Below, piece after piece: positions 24,541 to 34,395 of a stretch of 64,000 nucleotides of DNA (position 1 is the first letter of the stretch; every line of letters starts with the position of its first letter). The notes under the pieces were generated by a model that was not told where the DNA came from, did not search any database, and saw only the letters and a list, made by a program, of their open reading frames with translations. Source of the DNA: Tetracladium setigerum. Its lineage: Eukaryota; Ascomycota; Leotiomycetes; Helotiales. A program made the translations under genes and the position numbers. The stretch is taken from positions 248,001-312,000 of the forward strand of contig PZJY01000007.1 of NCBI GenBank assembly GCA_031472005.1, given 5' to 3'.

Positions 24541-25557
24541 TTTGGCTGCGTGTCTGAGATGAGGAATCTGGGATGATGAATTGCGCTGGAGGAATCTTAA
24601 CCTTTGGAAGACGAGAGCTTTTATAAGCGAGATCCTATTAACAACCTTCCTTCCTAGTGCAAAGTCCGGATTATTAACGGCATTGAGATATTTCAAATCA
24701 TGAACAGTAGAAAGAGAACTGCCCTCATGTGCGTACACTACTGACAGATCTAGAAAATGAACAGTTCACAATGCTACACAGAAGATAGAGGGCATGGAAA
24801 GTCTCCACGATGTCGTCGTTCTGCCTGGAACTAGGTAAGTAGCGGGTATTACTCAGTGTGTATTCATCAGACTTCTGCAGACTAAAGTAAGGTTCGCACC
24901 GTCGGCGTTAAGCCCAAGTACTGTTAATAATCAAACTGCATTTTTAACGCAAAAGTACCTTACAGAAAGGAACAATTCTCGTGGCTAAATGAACGATTAG
25001 GCAAATGAACACCGCGCAATGCTGGGATCGCGAATGATAATCAAGCTTCCCGCAGCCTCGAGGCATATCAATCCCAGCATTTGCATGTAATTGCCGTATA
25101 ATTCGATTTCTGATTCCAAATCATCTTCTAGCGAGCTCGAGGAAAAATTGGATTGACATTGCTATTGATGTAGTTTTACATTAAAGAATGTGAACGCAGC
25201 ACGCAACTCGCACATAATGAAAGAGATCGCAACAGGGTACCATTCAATATAAGGTCCAAAAACGAAAATATTGGCTAACGTTTGGTAATGCGGAGGTAGG
25301 GCACAGAGGAGATCTATCAACTCAAATCATCCTTTCTTTAAAAGATACAACTTAGAGCAGGAAAGATGGTATCTCAATTATGTGGAACAGAAAAGGTGTT
25401 TAGCACGTTTCCACGTGGTTTTGCATCCTGTGGTATCACCCACTTCTTGCACTTGCTTGGAGTGAATGGTCCATCCGAATAATGCAGGTATTTCAAGACT
25501 CCATTCGGGTACTGGTCTTTCAACTAACAGCAAAAGAATATCAACGAAGAGTGATAT
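24541..25557. other. Intergenic up to the retrotransposon
   Basis: AT-rich DNA, presumed promoter of the propeller gene. The only notable content is the left half of a minus-strand reading frame (25378-25557) that continues beyond the retrotransposon insertion. Confidence 0.5.
25378..25557 (-). pseudogene. Left (3') half of a reading frame split by the retrotransposon
   Basis: On the minus strand this stretch is open to a TAA at 25378 and lies in the same frame as 34240-34395 once the element and one target-site copy are removed. Together they give about 112 open codons. A hydrophobic segment spans the insertion point (VVFVAYY on one side, ISLFVDILLLLVE on the other), as in a transmembrane helix. 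There is no in-frame ATG, so it would have to be an exon of a larger gene. A chance ORF is not excluded. Confidence 0.3.
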
Positions 25558-25562
25558 GTAGT
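25558..25562. repeat. Target-site duplication GTAGT (left)
   Basis: GTAGT directly precedes the left LTR and recurs directly after the right LTR at 34240-34244. Five base pairs is the normal duplication size for Ty1/copia integrases. Confidence 0.95.
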
Positions 25563-25791
25563 TGTCACACGTAATAGCACCTGTTCGAGCTTTGAATATA
25601 GTGGTGGAGAGCGAGTTGTGAAGCTGCAAATAGCCTCACAGTAAGGTGTAAATTGTACTCTTGTCCCACCTCAGAAAAAAGGGGGACGCGAACTCTATAT
25701 ATACGTTCAGTGCGCTGGTGCAAGCATTGCACCAGCCACTCTACCTCGCCACATCAAGCAAATAATCACATGATGCGGCTGTTTTGTGACA
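25563..25791 (-). repeat. 3' LTR (229 bp)
   Basis: Starts TGTCACA and ends TGTGACA, a 7-bp terminal inverted repeat. By eye it is identical to 34011-34239. It contains a TATATATA box and a perfect 10-bp stem with 3-nt loop (25714-25736, GCTGGTGCAA / TTGCACCAGC). Confidence 0.96.
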
Positions 25792-26299
25792 CACCCCCAT
25801 GCGACGCTCCAGAATTCCTTTGCTGGACGTCTCATGCGTACAAAACGAGCAGTGTATATTACAAAAGAAAAGGGTAGCGAGCAGCTGATGCTAGTATACA
25901 GTGAGTGATAAATAACAAATGAGAGGTTGTATAAAGGTGGTGTGATGCGATCCTCGCTTATCATAGCCGAACGTCAAGAAAAACAAATACAGATATATGC
26001 AACCGCTTTACGCGCTCTAAATGAATGAACAGAAAGCTCGTAGCACTGCCAAAGCAGGAAACGCGTATTCTATCAGCTCTACAAGATAGTCTCAACTGTA
26101 TTTGCAAGTGAATTTCTCCTAAATAAGAGTAAGAATCGGAGTTCGGTGATGTTCGTCCTAAAGAGGGAATTTTCAAGCGTTCTATTATAATAAACAACGC
26201 GCAAAGCGCGCTCTGAACAACATCGTGAAGTGCTTCCAGAAGTAGTATAGCTCTGTCATGTGATATATGCAAACATTTGAGTCGTGAGCGCGACGAGGA
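25792..26299. other. Element-internal noncoding DNA: polypurine tract and cargo-gene promoter
   Basis: Begins with the presumed polypurine tract (minus strand GGGGGTG next to the LTR). No ORF is supported up to the cargo-gene TATA box at 26300. Confidence 0.55.
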
Positions 26300-26307
26300 T
26301 ATAAAAG
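26300..26307 (+). promoter_or_regulatory. TATA box of the antisense cargo gene
   Basis: TATAAAAG lies about 100 nt upstream of ATG 26402. A CAA/CACC-rich leader of fungal 5' UTR type (26345-26401) fills the gap. Its orientation is opposite to gag-pol. Confidence 0.6.
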
Positions 26308-26401
26308 GAGCTCCCCATCCGCCACTTTCCAGCTCCTGTTTCGTCAGAACAATAACAGCAACACCACCAACACCACCACTACCACAACAACAATAACAAC
26401 T

Positions 26402-27529
26402 ATGCCTAGGAAGAGGAAGAGGGTGTTGGGGGTGAGGGGGCGGGGGGCCAGTTCAAGAAGAGTAAGTTAAAAGCTTGTTTTCCTCGCTTGCGAGCTCTAT
26501 GTGGTGCTAACCGCATCGCGTCAAAGGCGGGATGGCGGAGGTGGAGGAGATAATGGAAGATTATTCGTTCAGACTAGCTCACAATATATTGATACAAAGC
26601 TAATCTGTTTCAGGGGGGTTGGACGAGATGGCGGCCGCCGCAGCTTCGGCTGCTGGTGAAGGAGATGGTGTTGCTCCGGCAGTGGAGGGGAGGGAGGAGG
26701 AGGGAGGTAAGTTGAGAACGAGCTTCCAATTGCATAATGCACTGCTAACTACGAGCTTAGGAGGGGCGGGCCAGAGCCCGAGCCAGAGCCCGAGCCAGAG
26801 CTAGAACCAGAGCCGGAGCCAGAGCCGGAGCCAGAGCCAGAGGACGAGGATGAGGACGAGGATGAGGATGATGAGGAGGATGAGGATGAGGACGAGGATG
26901 AGGAAGAAGACGAGGACGATGATAGTCCTGGTAAGTATTCTCTTTCCTTTCCCTTCGAGCTTCCAAATAGCACCATTGTCCGCGTGTTTCTTTTGCTTCG
27001 AGCATCTAAACGCATAGTTCTGAGCTAACGTTTTTATAGTGAGGAAGAAGGTGAAGCGAGAGAGGAGGCCCCCTCTCCAGCTCCTGGGCCAATCCGGAGG
27101 ACTCCGTGCCTTGTCTGCGCTGATAGCGCAGCAGCTGGCAAGTCCGACGGCGTGTGTCGTGATAACGCTACTGGTGCGGGCTTGCGCTGCCTTCGTTGCG
27201 CGCTCGGCAGTCGATCCTGCCAGCCTGTGCTTACGGTAAGTTAGGTATACGCGCGTGCTCTTGTTTTTGCTAGGGTGGCAGACTTCAATTTAGGTCTGTC
27301 TCGCCTGATGGTTAAGAGATACCGTTTCGCCTAGACGTTGGCGAGTGAGGTGGCATCCGATTTCGCGGACGCTGCTCCTCCTGCTCCTGCAGATGCGGGT
27401 GCTTCTATAGCGCGGACAGCTGCGTCCGGACCTCTCTCTGCCTCAATGAGGATAGCACTCCTCGCCTCTTTAAGTGCAGTGGAGACGATGGTCGCTGGTG
27501 TGTCTTCTCTCTCTGGGATGAGTACCTAG
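26402..27529 (+). CDS. Antisense cargo gene: acidic/basic protein with Zn2Cys6-like cluster
   Basis: Probable exons: 26402-26461, 26614-26706, 26761-26930, 27040-27235, 27335-27529. All introns have GTAAG-type donors (26462, 26707, 26931, 27236) and AG acceptors. As printed, the exons do not stay in one frame. One extra base at each of three runs (G6 at 26613-26618, G4 at 26763-26766, C5 at 27069-27073) gives one open frame of 239 codons. Features in order: basic start (MPRKRKRV); Ala/Gly/Glu region; Pro-Glu repeats then Asp/Glu tract; basic RKKVKRERR; six cysteines spaced C-x2-C-x12-C-x10-C-x2-C-x6-C (27107-27220); Ala-rich helical C-terminus. The cysteine spacing resembles the fungal Zn2Cys6 DNA-binding cluster with a longer first loop. 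The role is unknown; nuclear DNA or RNA binding is an inference. Confidence 0.6.
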
Positions 27530-27616
27530 TCTGCGGTTGCCGGTTTGATAGCCACAATAGCAGCGCTTCGTGCGCTCGTTGAGACGTTATGATCGCCCTG
27601 CAAATGCAGAGTAGTG

Positions 27617-27763
27617 CTTCGGAAAGTACCGTGCTCGGATAAGTGGCCTGCTTGGAAAGACACCGCTTGGGAACGTTACCCATTGCATACGAGCGTTACT
27701 TCGGAAAGTACCGTGCTCGGAGAAGGTCCTGCTTGGAAAGACACCGCTTGGGAACGTTACCCA
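27617..27763. repeat. Tandem repeat, two copies of 82-bp period
   Basis: CTTCGGAAAGTACCGTGCTC starts at 27617 and again at 27699. Each copy ends in the same GCTTGGAAAGACACCGCTTG and GGAACGTTACCCA words. It lies inside the retrotransposon, downstream of the cargo gene. Confidence 0.85.
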
Positions 27764-28439
27764 CAAGGCCTACCAAGGTTTTGGTCTCTTCTCTCACACC
27801 CGAATGGGTGTATTGGACGCTCTCGACCAACCTTTTTACCACTACAAACGAATTCGTCGCGGCAAACACTCTCATCGGAAGCTCGATCACTCATTCTTCG
27901 GTTCGATATATACACTCTTCCGCAGCGCGATTTGGCCTTGGCATACACACTGAGAAACCGATTTTGGTCTCTTCTCTCAGAGGAAGGAGTTTTAGTCTCT
28001 TCTCTTAGAGAGAGACGCGTTCTGCTAGCGCACTGGAAGGATTGGTTGTCTGCTCGATGATTCCAACGGCGTTTTAGATTAGCATGTTTACAGCGGCATT
28101 TAGGTCTGGCGTTCTGTTTCCTCACTTCTTTTCTGCATGAGATACCTAGTCCTGAGAGGCTTCTTCCTTGAATATTATCTTATATATACTCTTCCTGAGC
28201 TTGATTATTCCCTTCCTGAGCTTTAAAAATAATTAAAATAACTCACACGCTTTAAATATAAACATTCTAAGCGCGTTGCAATGTGTATATAAACGAAATG
28301 TAAATAAACGTAAAAGGTGTAGGTCGAAGTCCGAAGATTCATCGAAGCGCGTCACCTAAAAATAACAAGGTAAACAAATGAATTATTATAAATGAAAACA
28401 TATAACAAGTATCTAAAGGTATTATCGAAAGCGCGGTGG
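27764..28439. other. Element-internal noncoding DNA between cargo gene and pol
   Basis: Contains three copies of (G/A)GTCTCTTCTCT (near 27783, 27965, 27996) and then AT-rich DNA. No gene is supported on either strand. It may hold the convergent 3' ends of pol and the cargo gene. Confidence 0.5.
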
Positions 28440-31400
28440 TCATTTCGCGATCTGTGCGCTAATATCTTGGAGGTTGAGGAGCGCTCTGAAGTGTTCGAAT
28501 TTGGCGCGAGTGAGGTTCTTAGTCAATCTATCTGCTGGCATCTGGTCTGTTGGAAGGTAAGTAACTTTAAAAGTCCCTTTCCTATGTTCTTACTTCAACT
28601 ACATGTTCTGGATATCTACATGACGAAGTTTTGTTGAGATTCTTTCCTTGTCATGCGCAACCAATCTTATCGTTTACTAATTGTCGCACCAGATAGTCCA
28701 GGGCTGTTGCAAATCGAGCTCGAGTTCTCTAAAGAAGCGCTGCAAAGCCATCGTTTGCTTTGCTACATGTGCCACCCCGAGCAGTTCTGCCTCAGTTGTT
28801 GAAGTGGTCACAGTGTCTTGCCTTGCAGCTCTCCAGTCAATCAGACCTCCAAACAAGCTCATAGTGAAGCCATGCGACGATCGTCGAGTTTCCGGATCGT
28901 CGGCATACGAAGCGTCTGTTGCGATGACCAAGTCATTCAGATTAGTCAATAGTAGCTTTTGCAGCTCGTTGTTCTTGACACCACCGAAGACAATAGCTTG
29001 AAAGCGGGTGCTGTAGAGGTATCTGATCGACCATTCGACTGCGTCTTTATGCGATTTGTCTGGATTCGTCAGGAAGTGAGACAATTGTGCAGCAGCAAAT
29101 GCTACATCTGGCCGAAGCATGATCGCTGAGTATAGCAAAGAGCCAACGAGTTCTTGGTAGCGCTTTATCTCTGCTTTCGTCGCTTGTCCGGATGACTTGA
29201 CGAGCTCTCTATAAGGTAGCGGAGTGCTCGGGGATTTCTAAGTATCAAGTCCGAATTTCTTCGCGATTTTCTCAATGTAAGTGTCATGGATTAAGCTGAT
29301 TGTTCTTGCTCTTCGGTCTCTGACGATTCTCACCCCTAGGAACCACTCAGCGTCTCCTATGTCGCGCAGTTCGTATGCTTTCCTCAGCTCGTTCAGAAAT
29401 TTGGCAGCGATGACAACGTCATCACTATGATGGAACACGAGTACGTCGTCAATAAAGAACACGACTATGAGAGTTCGAGCGTTGTTCATGAAGATGTAGG
29501 GCTCCTTAAGGCAAGGAATCAGCCCTAGTCGTCTGAGAGTTCCAGCAAATTCATGATACCAGAGTGCTGGTGAATCCCTCATTCCGTACAGAGCTTTGTC
29601 CACTTCGACGCACCATCCTGGCTTTTTAAAGCTATTAGGGAGCGCATAAATGACTCGTTGACTGCGCGGATCTCTCTTTGCATTGATGAAAGCGTTAACA
29701 ACGTCATATTGCTTAATCTCCAGGTCGAAGTGAGCAGCGAGTGCCATAGCTATGCGGAAAGATCTCGCAGCTAGCGTAGCCGCGTACGTTGAGATGATTG
29801 TCTGCTCGTCTTGGAGGTCACCGCGAACTACAATGCGTGATCGACAGCGTGATACGAAGCCTTCCGAATCAATTTTGTACGCAAACACCCACATTAAGGG
29901 GAGATGGGGTCCTTGTGAATCAGTCGACCTGATTTGCCTCCAGCAGTCTCGAGCTTCCAAGTTACCTATTTCCAGCTCGGCATCTTTCTCGAAATGAGCT
30001 CCGAATTCATGAACTTTTAGATCTTTCTAGTTCTTCGGAACCTTTGGTGCTTTGCTCTGGTGGATTTTGGGAAGAGGCAGTACTTCCTTCCTAGCGTCCT
30101 TGTTCAGGAGCACTGGAGGCTTGAATACTCCTCTACCTCCGAGCGTTGCATATAGTGCATTGCGTGCGCTTCTATTCTGCGACACAGCAGCAGCGAATAC
30201 TGCATGTACTGTTCTATGCTCGTCTTTTGGTCCAAGAGCCTTTTCGATTTCTGGCCAGAACGTGTTATGAAAACTACGTTGCTGGTCCTTTCGAATTCCT
30301 GTAGCAGGTAGAGCTTCCAACACAGCGTGCACACTGGTTGACGAGCTTTCCTCTGCAGGGTTGATTGCGCCTCGAATCCGGGTGCTTCTTCTTATAGCGT
30401 TCCCATGCTTCTTTCTTTAGCGTGTCTTCTTTGCTGGAGCGGCCAGTTACGCGCTCTCAACAGCTACATTTGAGTCGCTTGGTTTCGCTCGGATGACCAC
30501 TTGTGGTATTGTTTTCCGGCTCGGCCCAATCGCACTCGCATAATCTATGCCTTCCGCTCGATTGCGGGACTCTGCTTGAGACTTCCTTCGATTTTCTCTG
30601 GGTCGCGATTCCAAAGACTCCGTCAGGGGCGTGTCAAGCGCACTGTGCGTGCCTTCATGGAGCTCGTCCATGATATGATCAGGAGGCCCTCGGGTTAACC
30701 TGTCACCAACTTCACTAATTTGACGCGCAATGGCTGGATTTGTTGTTACCGCACTCCTTACTTCCGGCTCGGGAGTGGGATCTGGCGTAGGTAGTGAATG
30801 TCCACCTCGTACCACATTAGATGGCTTGTTTGACTGAGTGCTGTCTGGTTGTCTCGCAGGGGATTCACTTGTTTGCTGCTCTTTTAGGGTTTCTCGTTGG
30901 AAAGGAAAGCTCGAGAAAATTTCTTCAGCGTCCTAAATGTCCTCATTCAACTCAATTTCTAGAGCGATTTGCTTCGCGAGTACGATTGGTGGGCCCTCCG
31001 CTCGTTCTCGTTCAGCCGAGTAGAGGATATCTTCATCGAATCTTACATTCCGAGTGATCAACACCCTTTTCAGAGCTGGAACCCATATTCTGTAGATGTT
31101 GGAAGCCTGGTATCCGACCAGATAACCAATATGGGCTCTTAGTGATACCTTGAACTCTTTTCTGTCTTTATTTAGCGCGCGGTCGTTCATGAGAGGGTAC
31201 GCTCGACAGCTATAGACGAAGGTTCCGTTCCAGTTTGGCCTCAAATCAGCTGTGATGCTTGAGATAATCGCTGGAGTGAAGAAGCGAAAGTAGCCTCGGA
31301 ACCAAGCGTTTAGCTTCTCTTTTGGCGAGCGCCAATTATTCTGTTGCGCAGGGCTCATATTGTATAGGTGCGCGGCAGCATACGCGAACTCTGGCCAGAG

Positions 31401-33886
31401 GTTGGCTGGCAGATTTGCACCGAGTTGCATTTTCAGCGCTTTCTCGATGATCTCTTTTCCTGCTCGTTCCGAACCTCCGTTTGGCTCATGCGTATGCGCC
31501 GGAGAGAGCTCGAGCTCTATCCCATGCTGGTCTGCCCATTCCTTATAATCAGATACTCCCCATGGAGGAATCACTGATGTATCATTGTCATGCTTGATTA
31601 TGCATATTGGGAGGTTATACTGCCTCTGCGTCCACGCTTCAAAGCGTTCAAGTGTATCAAACACCGAGTGTTGGTCCTTGTTCACAAGCGGGTAAACAAA
31701 GAGCATGCCACTATACTCGTCTTTTATCACGAGCAGCCAACTACATCTATTGTAAGCTACTGTGAAGTCAAATAGGTCCCATTGTATTCTCCAAAATGGC
31801 CTTGGTGACTTTCTCTCTGGCGCTCTCCTCGATATGACTTGCTGCGCGTGAGTAACTGCGCAATGTTGACATTTCAATCGAGGCACGCCCTGGATCTTAA
31901 CGTTCCGAGCGTGTAAGACCAGTTTCTGCAAAGCATTAGGTCCAAGATGTCCGGACCTTGCATGCCAGACTTCGCTCTCATCACTTCTAGGTTGTAGATA
32001 ATCTCGAGTTGATCTGAAAACTCTTTTCGTCGCGCTTTCCTTGTTTGCATTGTTACCGCCTTGCAGCGTTGGAAACATCCAAGGGAAGATATTGTGTGGG
32101 ATGACGAGTGGTATTGTCGCTTCAGATACATTGTTTGAGTGCTCGTTTATCACTTGTTCAAGTGGAGAATGTGAATAGTTGGAAAGAGGTTTGTATTGAA
32201 GGAAAACCAGCTTGTGCTTTCGCTCAAGCTGCGCTACCAATGCATTCTTTTCCAACGTGCCAACGCGCAGTGAACAATCCAAACCAAGATACCAGATGTC
32301 AGCCGCCAACAAAAGAGCCTCGGATACGATGTTAGTATGGAAGCCGTCGATGCACGCGACGTTGCTTAGCGTTAGCGGCGCGGTCCGAGGTCCTTTCGGT
32401 CCTGTCAAGACATTTGGAATGATCCTTTTGCCTCGACCAGAGATTGGAAGAAAGGATGTACCGGCTTCACAAATGTCATCTGGTCCAGATTTAACGAAAC
32501 TTCCAGGAACAAGAAGGTCTCTGCTGTTGACAAGGTGCATTGCGCCACAGTTGTCAACGAGCGTTGAATCAGCGAGAGGATGGCGCGTCGAGATGCCAGA
32601 AGTCGCATACACCCCAGAATCTCTTCTGTCATCAACAAAGCTGGGTCTATAATGCACGCGTTGAAACCTTCAGATGGTAGCTTTAGGGTCTTGCTGGATC
32701 CTGCATTTGACTGCTTGTTGGGATTGGGAGCGCTGAAGGTAGTGCCGTTTGGTGCGAACACTACTCCATTCTCCTTCATTTGTTTGACCAATTCGTTCCA
32801 CTTTCCACTTATGAGTCTGTTCCTGATCTTGGTGAGTTCTTCAGCTGATAGATTTCTATAGTTTTTGCCTTTCGCAACAGCGATTACTACATGGCAAGTA
32901 GCAGCTTTCCAAGGATGTCGAGAATCACATGGACACTTACTGCTTGCTGACGAGGAAGGGGAGTCCGAGCGTTGTCCGAGAGTAGCAAAAGCGCCTCTAC
33001 CATGACGAGCTCTGTTTGGTTCATTTTCTTGCTTGTTGAGGAGCGCTGAGAATATTCGTCCGAGATGAGTTACTTTTTCAGGGGTAACTCCGGAGACTTC
33101 CGCAGTGGTCATAACGTTTTATTGAGTACGAGACCAATCTGGAACGAACTTTTCAGCTGCTTTAAGGAAGTCCTGAGCTGCCATCGGTTCGACGACTTCT
33201 GGGATTTTGAGTAGCACGCCTTCCTGGTATGCTTGCTGCCAGTCAGTGAAAAAGCGTCGAGCGTCCTTTCGTCCTATTTGGTTCGCGTTAATCGACTTTG
33301 CGTAGTTTTCCCGCGCTCTCTGGAAGATGGACGCGTCAGTGGGAGCTATGTTCTTTCATAGTACTCGAACAAGCTGTTGAATAGTGAATGGCTTTAGACC
33401 GGCCTCTATGAGGGTTTCATTGCGCGCGAGTTCCAAGATAGTCGCATCAACTGTAGCTCCTATCCACTTATGTAGCGCAATGAATATAGCCTTTTCCTTC
33501 TCGTGAGCTTTCTCGAGCCTTGTGTACTCAGAGGTAAGTGCCGCATATAAAGGGTGTATATCTGCGAAGGTCGCTTCGACGAGGATCGGTGTTACGGTTG
33601 CTTCTGATGATGATTCTGCAGATAGTGCTCTTGTTTGCATGCGCTGAGTTTGAGCGCTCGCATGCGTTGCAGCGCGCTTCTGATTCTCTTGTTCAACGAG
33701 CGATTCGATCGAAGGAGGAAGCTTTGGAGCGCTGCTCTCGACAGAAGGAGTGTCTCTGGCGTCAGGATTTACTCGTTCCCAAACGCCATGTACATGACAC
33801 TCAATCTGGAGCTGGCGATACCAATTCGGCCATGATTGGAAGTCGGTAAGCTTGTGTGCGACAAGCGGTGCATCGGATGAGGCCAT
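28440..33886 (-). pseudogene. Degenerate copia gag-pol
   Basis: Reads from about ATG 33886 down to a natural stop at 28440. In order: gag (33886 to about 32660) with the CPCDSRHPWKAATC knuckle; protease region VDNCGAMHLVN; integrase with WHARSGH...CQHC zinc motif and a recognisable D, D, E core; reverse transcriptase with LYGMRDSPALW and the FFIDDVLVF active site; RNase H with DASYADD and TSTTEAELLG; copia-type C-terminus YLPTDQMPADRLTK. Interruptions: TGA 33356, TAA 33119, a -1 frame change near 32650, TAG 30933, TAA 30447, TAA 30417, TAG 30027, TAG 29238, TAG 28677, TAA 28674, and two more before the C-terminus. Nearly all are TAA/TAG at positions where Gln fits. The protease motif has Cys where the catalytic D-[S/T/N]-G Gly is expected. 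Confidence 0.9.
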
Positions 33887-33990
33887 GCTCGCGACGAGCT
33901 GGAGAAGTAGATATAGAGAGAGAGAGAGAATAAGACGAGCGTCGAACAGGTGGTTTCGATGCGTAGGGAAGCTCTTGGAATTCAATCCAA

Positions 33991-34010
33991 TTGCGAACGG
34001 GACTCGTAAC
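33991..34010 (-). other. Putative primer-binding site
   Basis: On the minus strand the bases right after the 5' LTR should pair with a tRNA. Their complement reads CGGGACTCGTAAC at 33998-34010. This resembles the 5' half of a tRNA anticodon arm with loop CTCGTAA (anticodon CGU, Thr) rather than a tRNA 3' CCA end. Drosophila copia primes from an internal tRNA fragment of this kind. The match here is inferred, not tested. Confidence 0.35.
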
Positions 34011-34239
34011 TGTCACACGTAATAGCACCTGTTCGAGCTTTGAATATAGTGGTGGAGAGCGAGTTGTGAAGCTGCAAATAGCCTCACAGTAAGGTGTAAA
34101 TTGTACTCTTGTCCCACCTCAGAAAAAAGGGGGACGCGAACTCTATATATACGTTCAGTGCGCTGGTGCAAGCATTGCACCAGCCACTCTACCTCGCCAC
34201 ATCAAGCAAATAATCACATGATGCGGCTGTTTTGTGACA
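34011..34239 (-). repeat. 5' LTR (229 bp)
   Basis: Identical by eye to the copy at 25563-25791, including the TATATATA box and hairpin (34162-34184). In the direction of gag-pol transcription the hairpin lies just upstream of the TATA box, so it could sit in the U3 control region. Confidence 0.96.
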
Positions 34240-34244
34240 GTAGT
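34240..34244. repeat. Target-site duplication GTAGT (right)
   Basis: Second copy of the 5-bp target repeat, matching 25558-25562. Confidence 0.95.
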
Positions 34245-34395
34245 AGTAAGCAACAAAGACGACTAGTCCTGTCTGCTGGTGCGAGTAGATTGCAGCGACG
34301 GTTTGCTCGATTTGAACTTCGATCCGCGAAGGCGGACATCGTAGGAATCGGAAGTTTGCGACTTCTGGAGAAGACAAAGGTGACCGAAGGCTCCT
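34240..34395 (-). pseudogene. Right (5') half of a reading frame split by the retrotransposon
   Basis: Open on the minus strand between a stop near 34396 and the insertion. It continues in frame with 25557-25378 after removal of the element. No ATG is in frame, so this is either an internal exon or a chance frame. Confidence 0.3.

Larger units (their letters stand above)
25563..34239 (-). mobile_element. Ty1/copia LTR retrotransposon with extra antisense cargo gene
   Basis: An 8677-bp element bounded by two identical 229-bp LTRs (TG...CA) and a 5-bp GTAGT target duplication. Coding runs on the minus strand in copia order: gag with a CPC...H...C knuckle, protease, integrase, reverse transcriptase, RNase H (33886 to 28440). 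The polypurine tract (GGGGGTG on the minus strand) abuts the 3' LTR at 25792-25800. A plausible primer site lies next to the 5' LTR at 33991-34010. The element is 2.5-3 kb longer than ordinary copia elements because of DNA at 25792-28439, which contains a spliced gene on the opposite strand. gag-pol is interrupted by numerous stops, so this copy should depend on enzymes from another element. Confidence 0.95.

Noticed and set aside
26749..27015. Poly-Ser minus-strand ORF
   Set aside because: It is the complement of the acidic GAG/GAC/GAT repeats of the cargo gene's third coding exon and has no independent signal.
32640..32660. Programmed -1 frameshift between gag and pol
   Set aside because: The frame change is in the right direction, but there is no slippery heptamer and the copy is full of other defects, so a simple indel is more likely.
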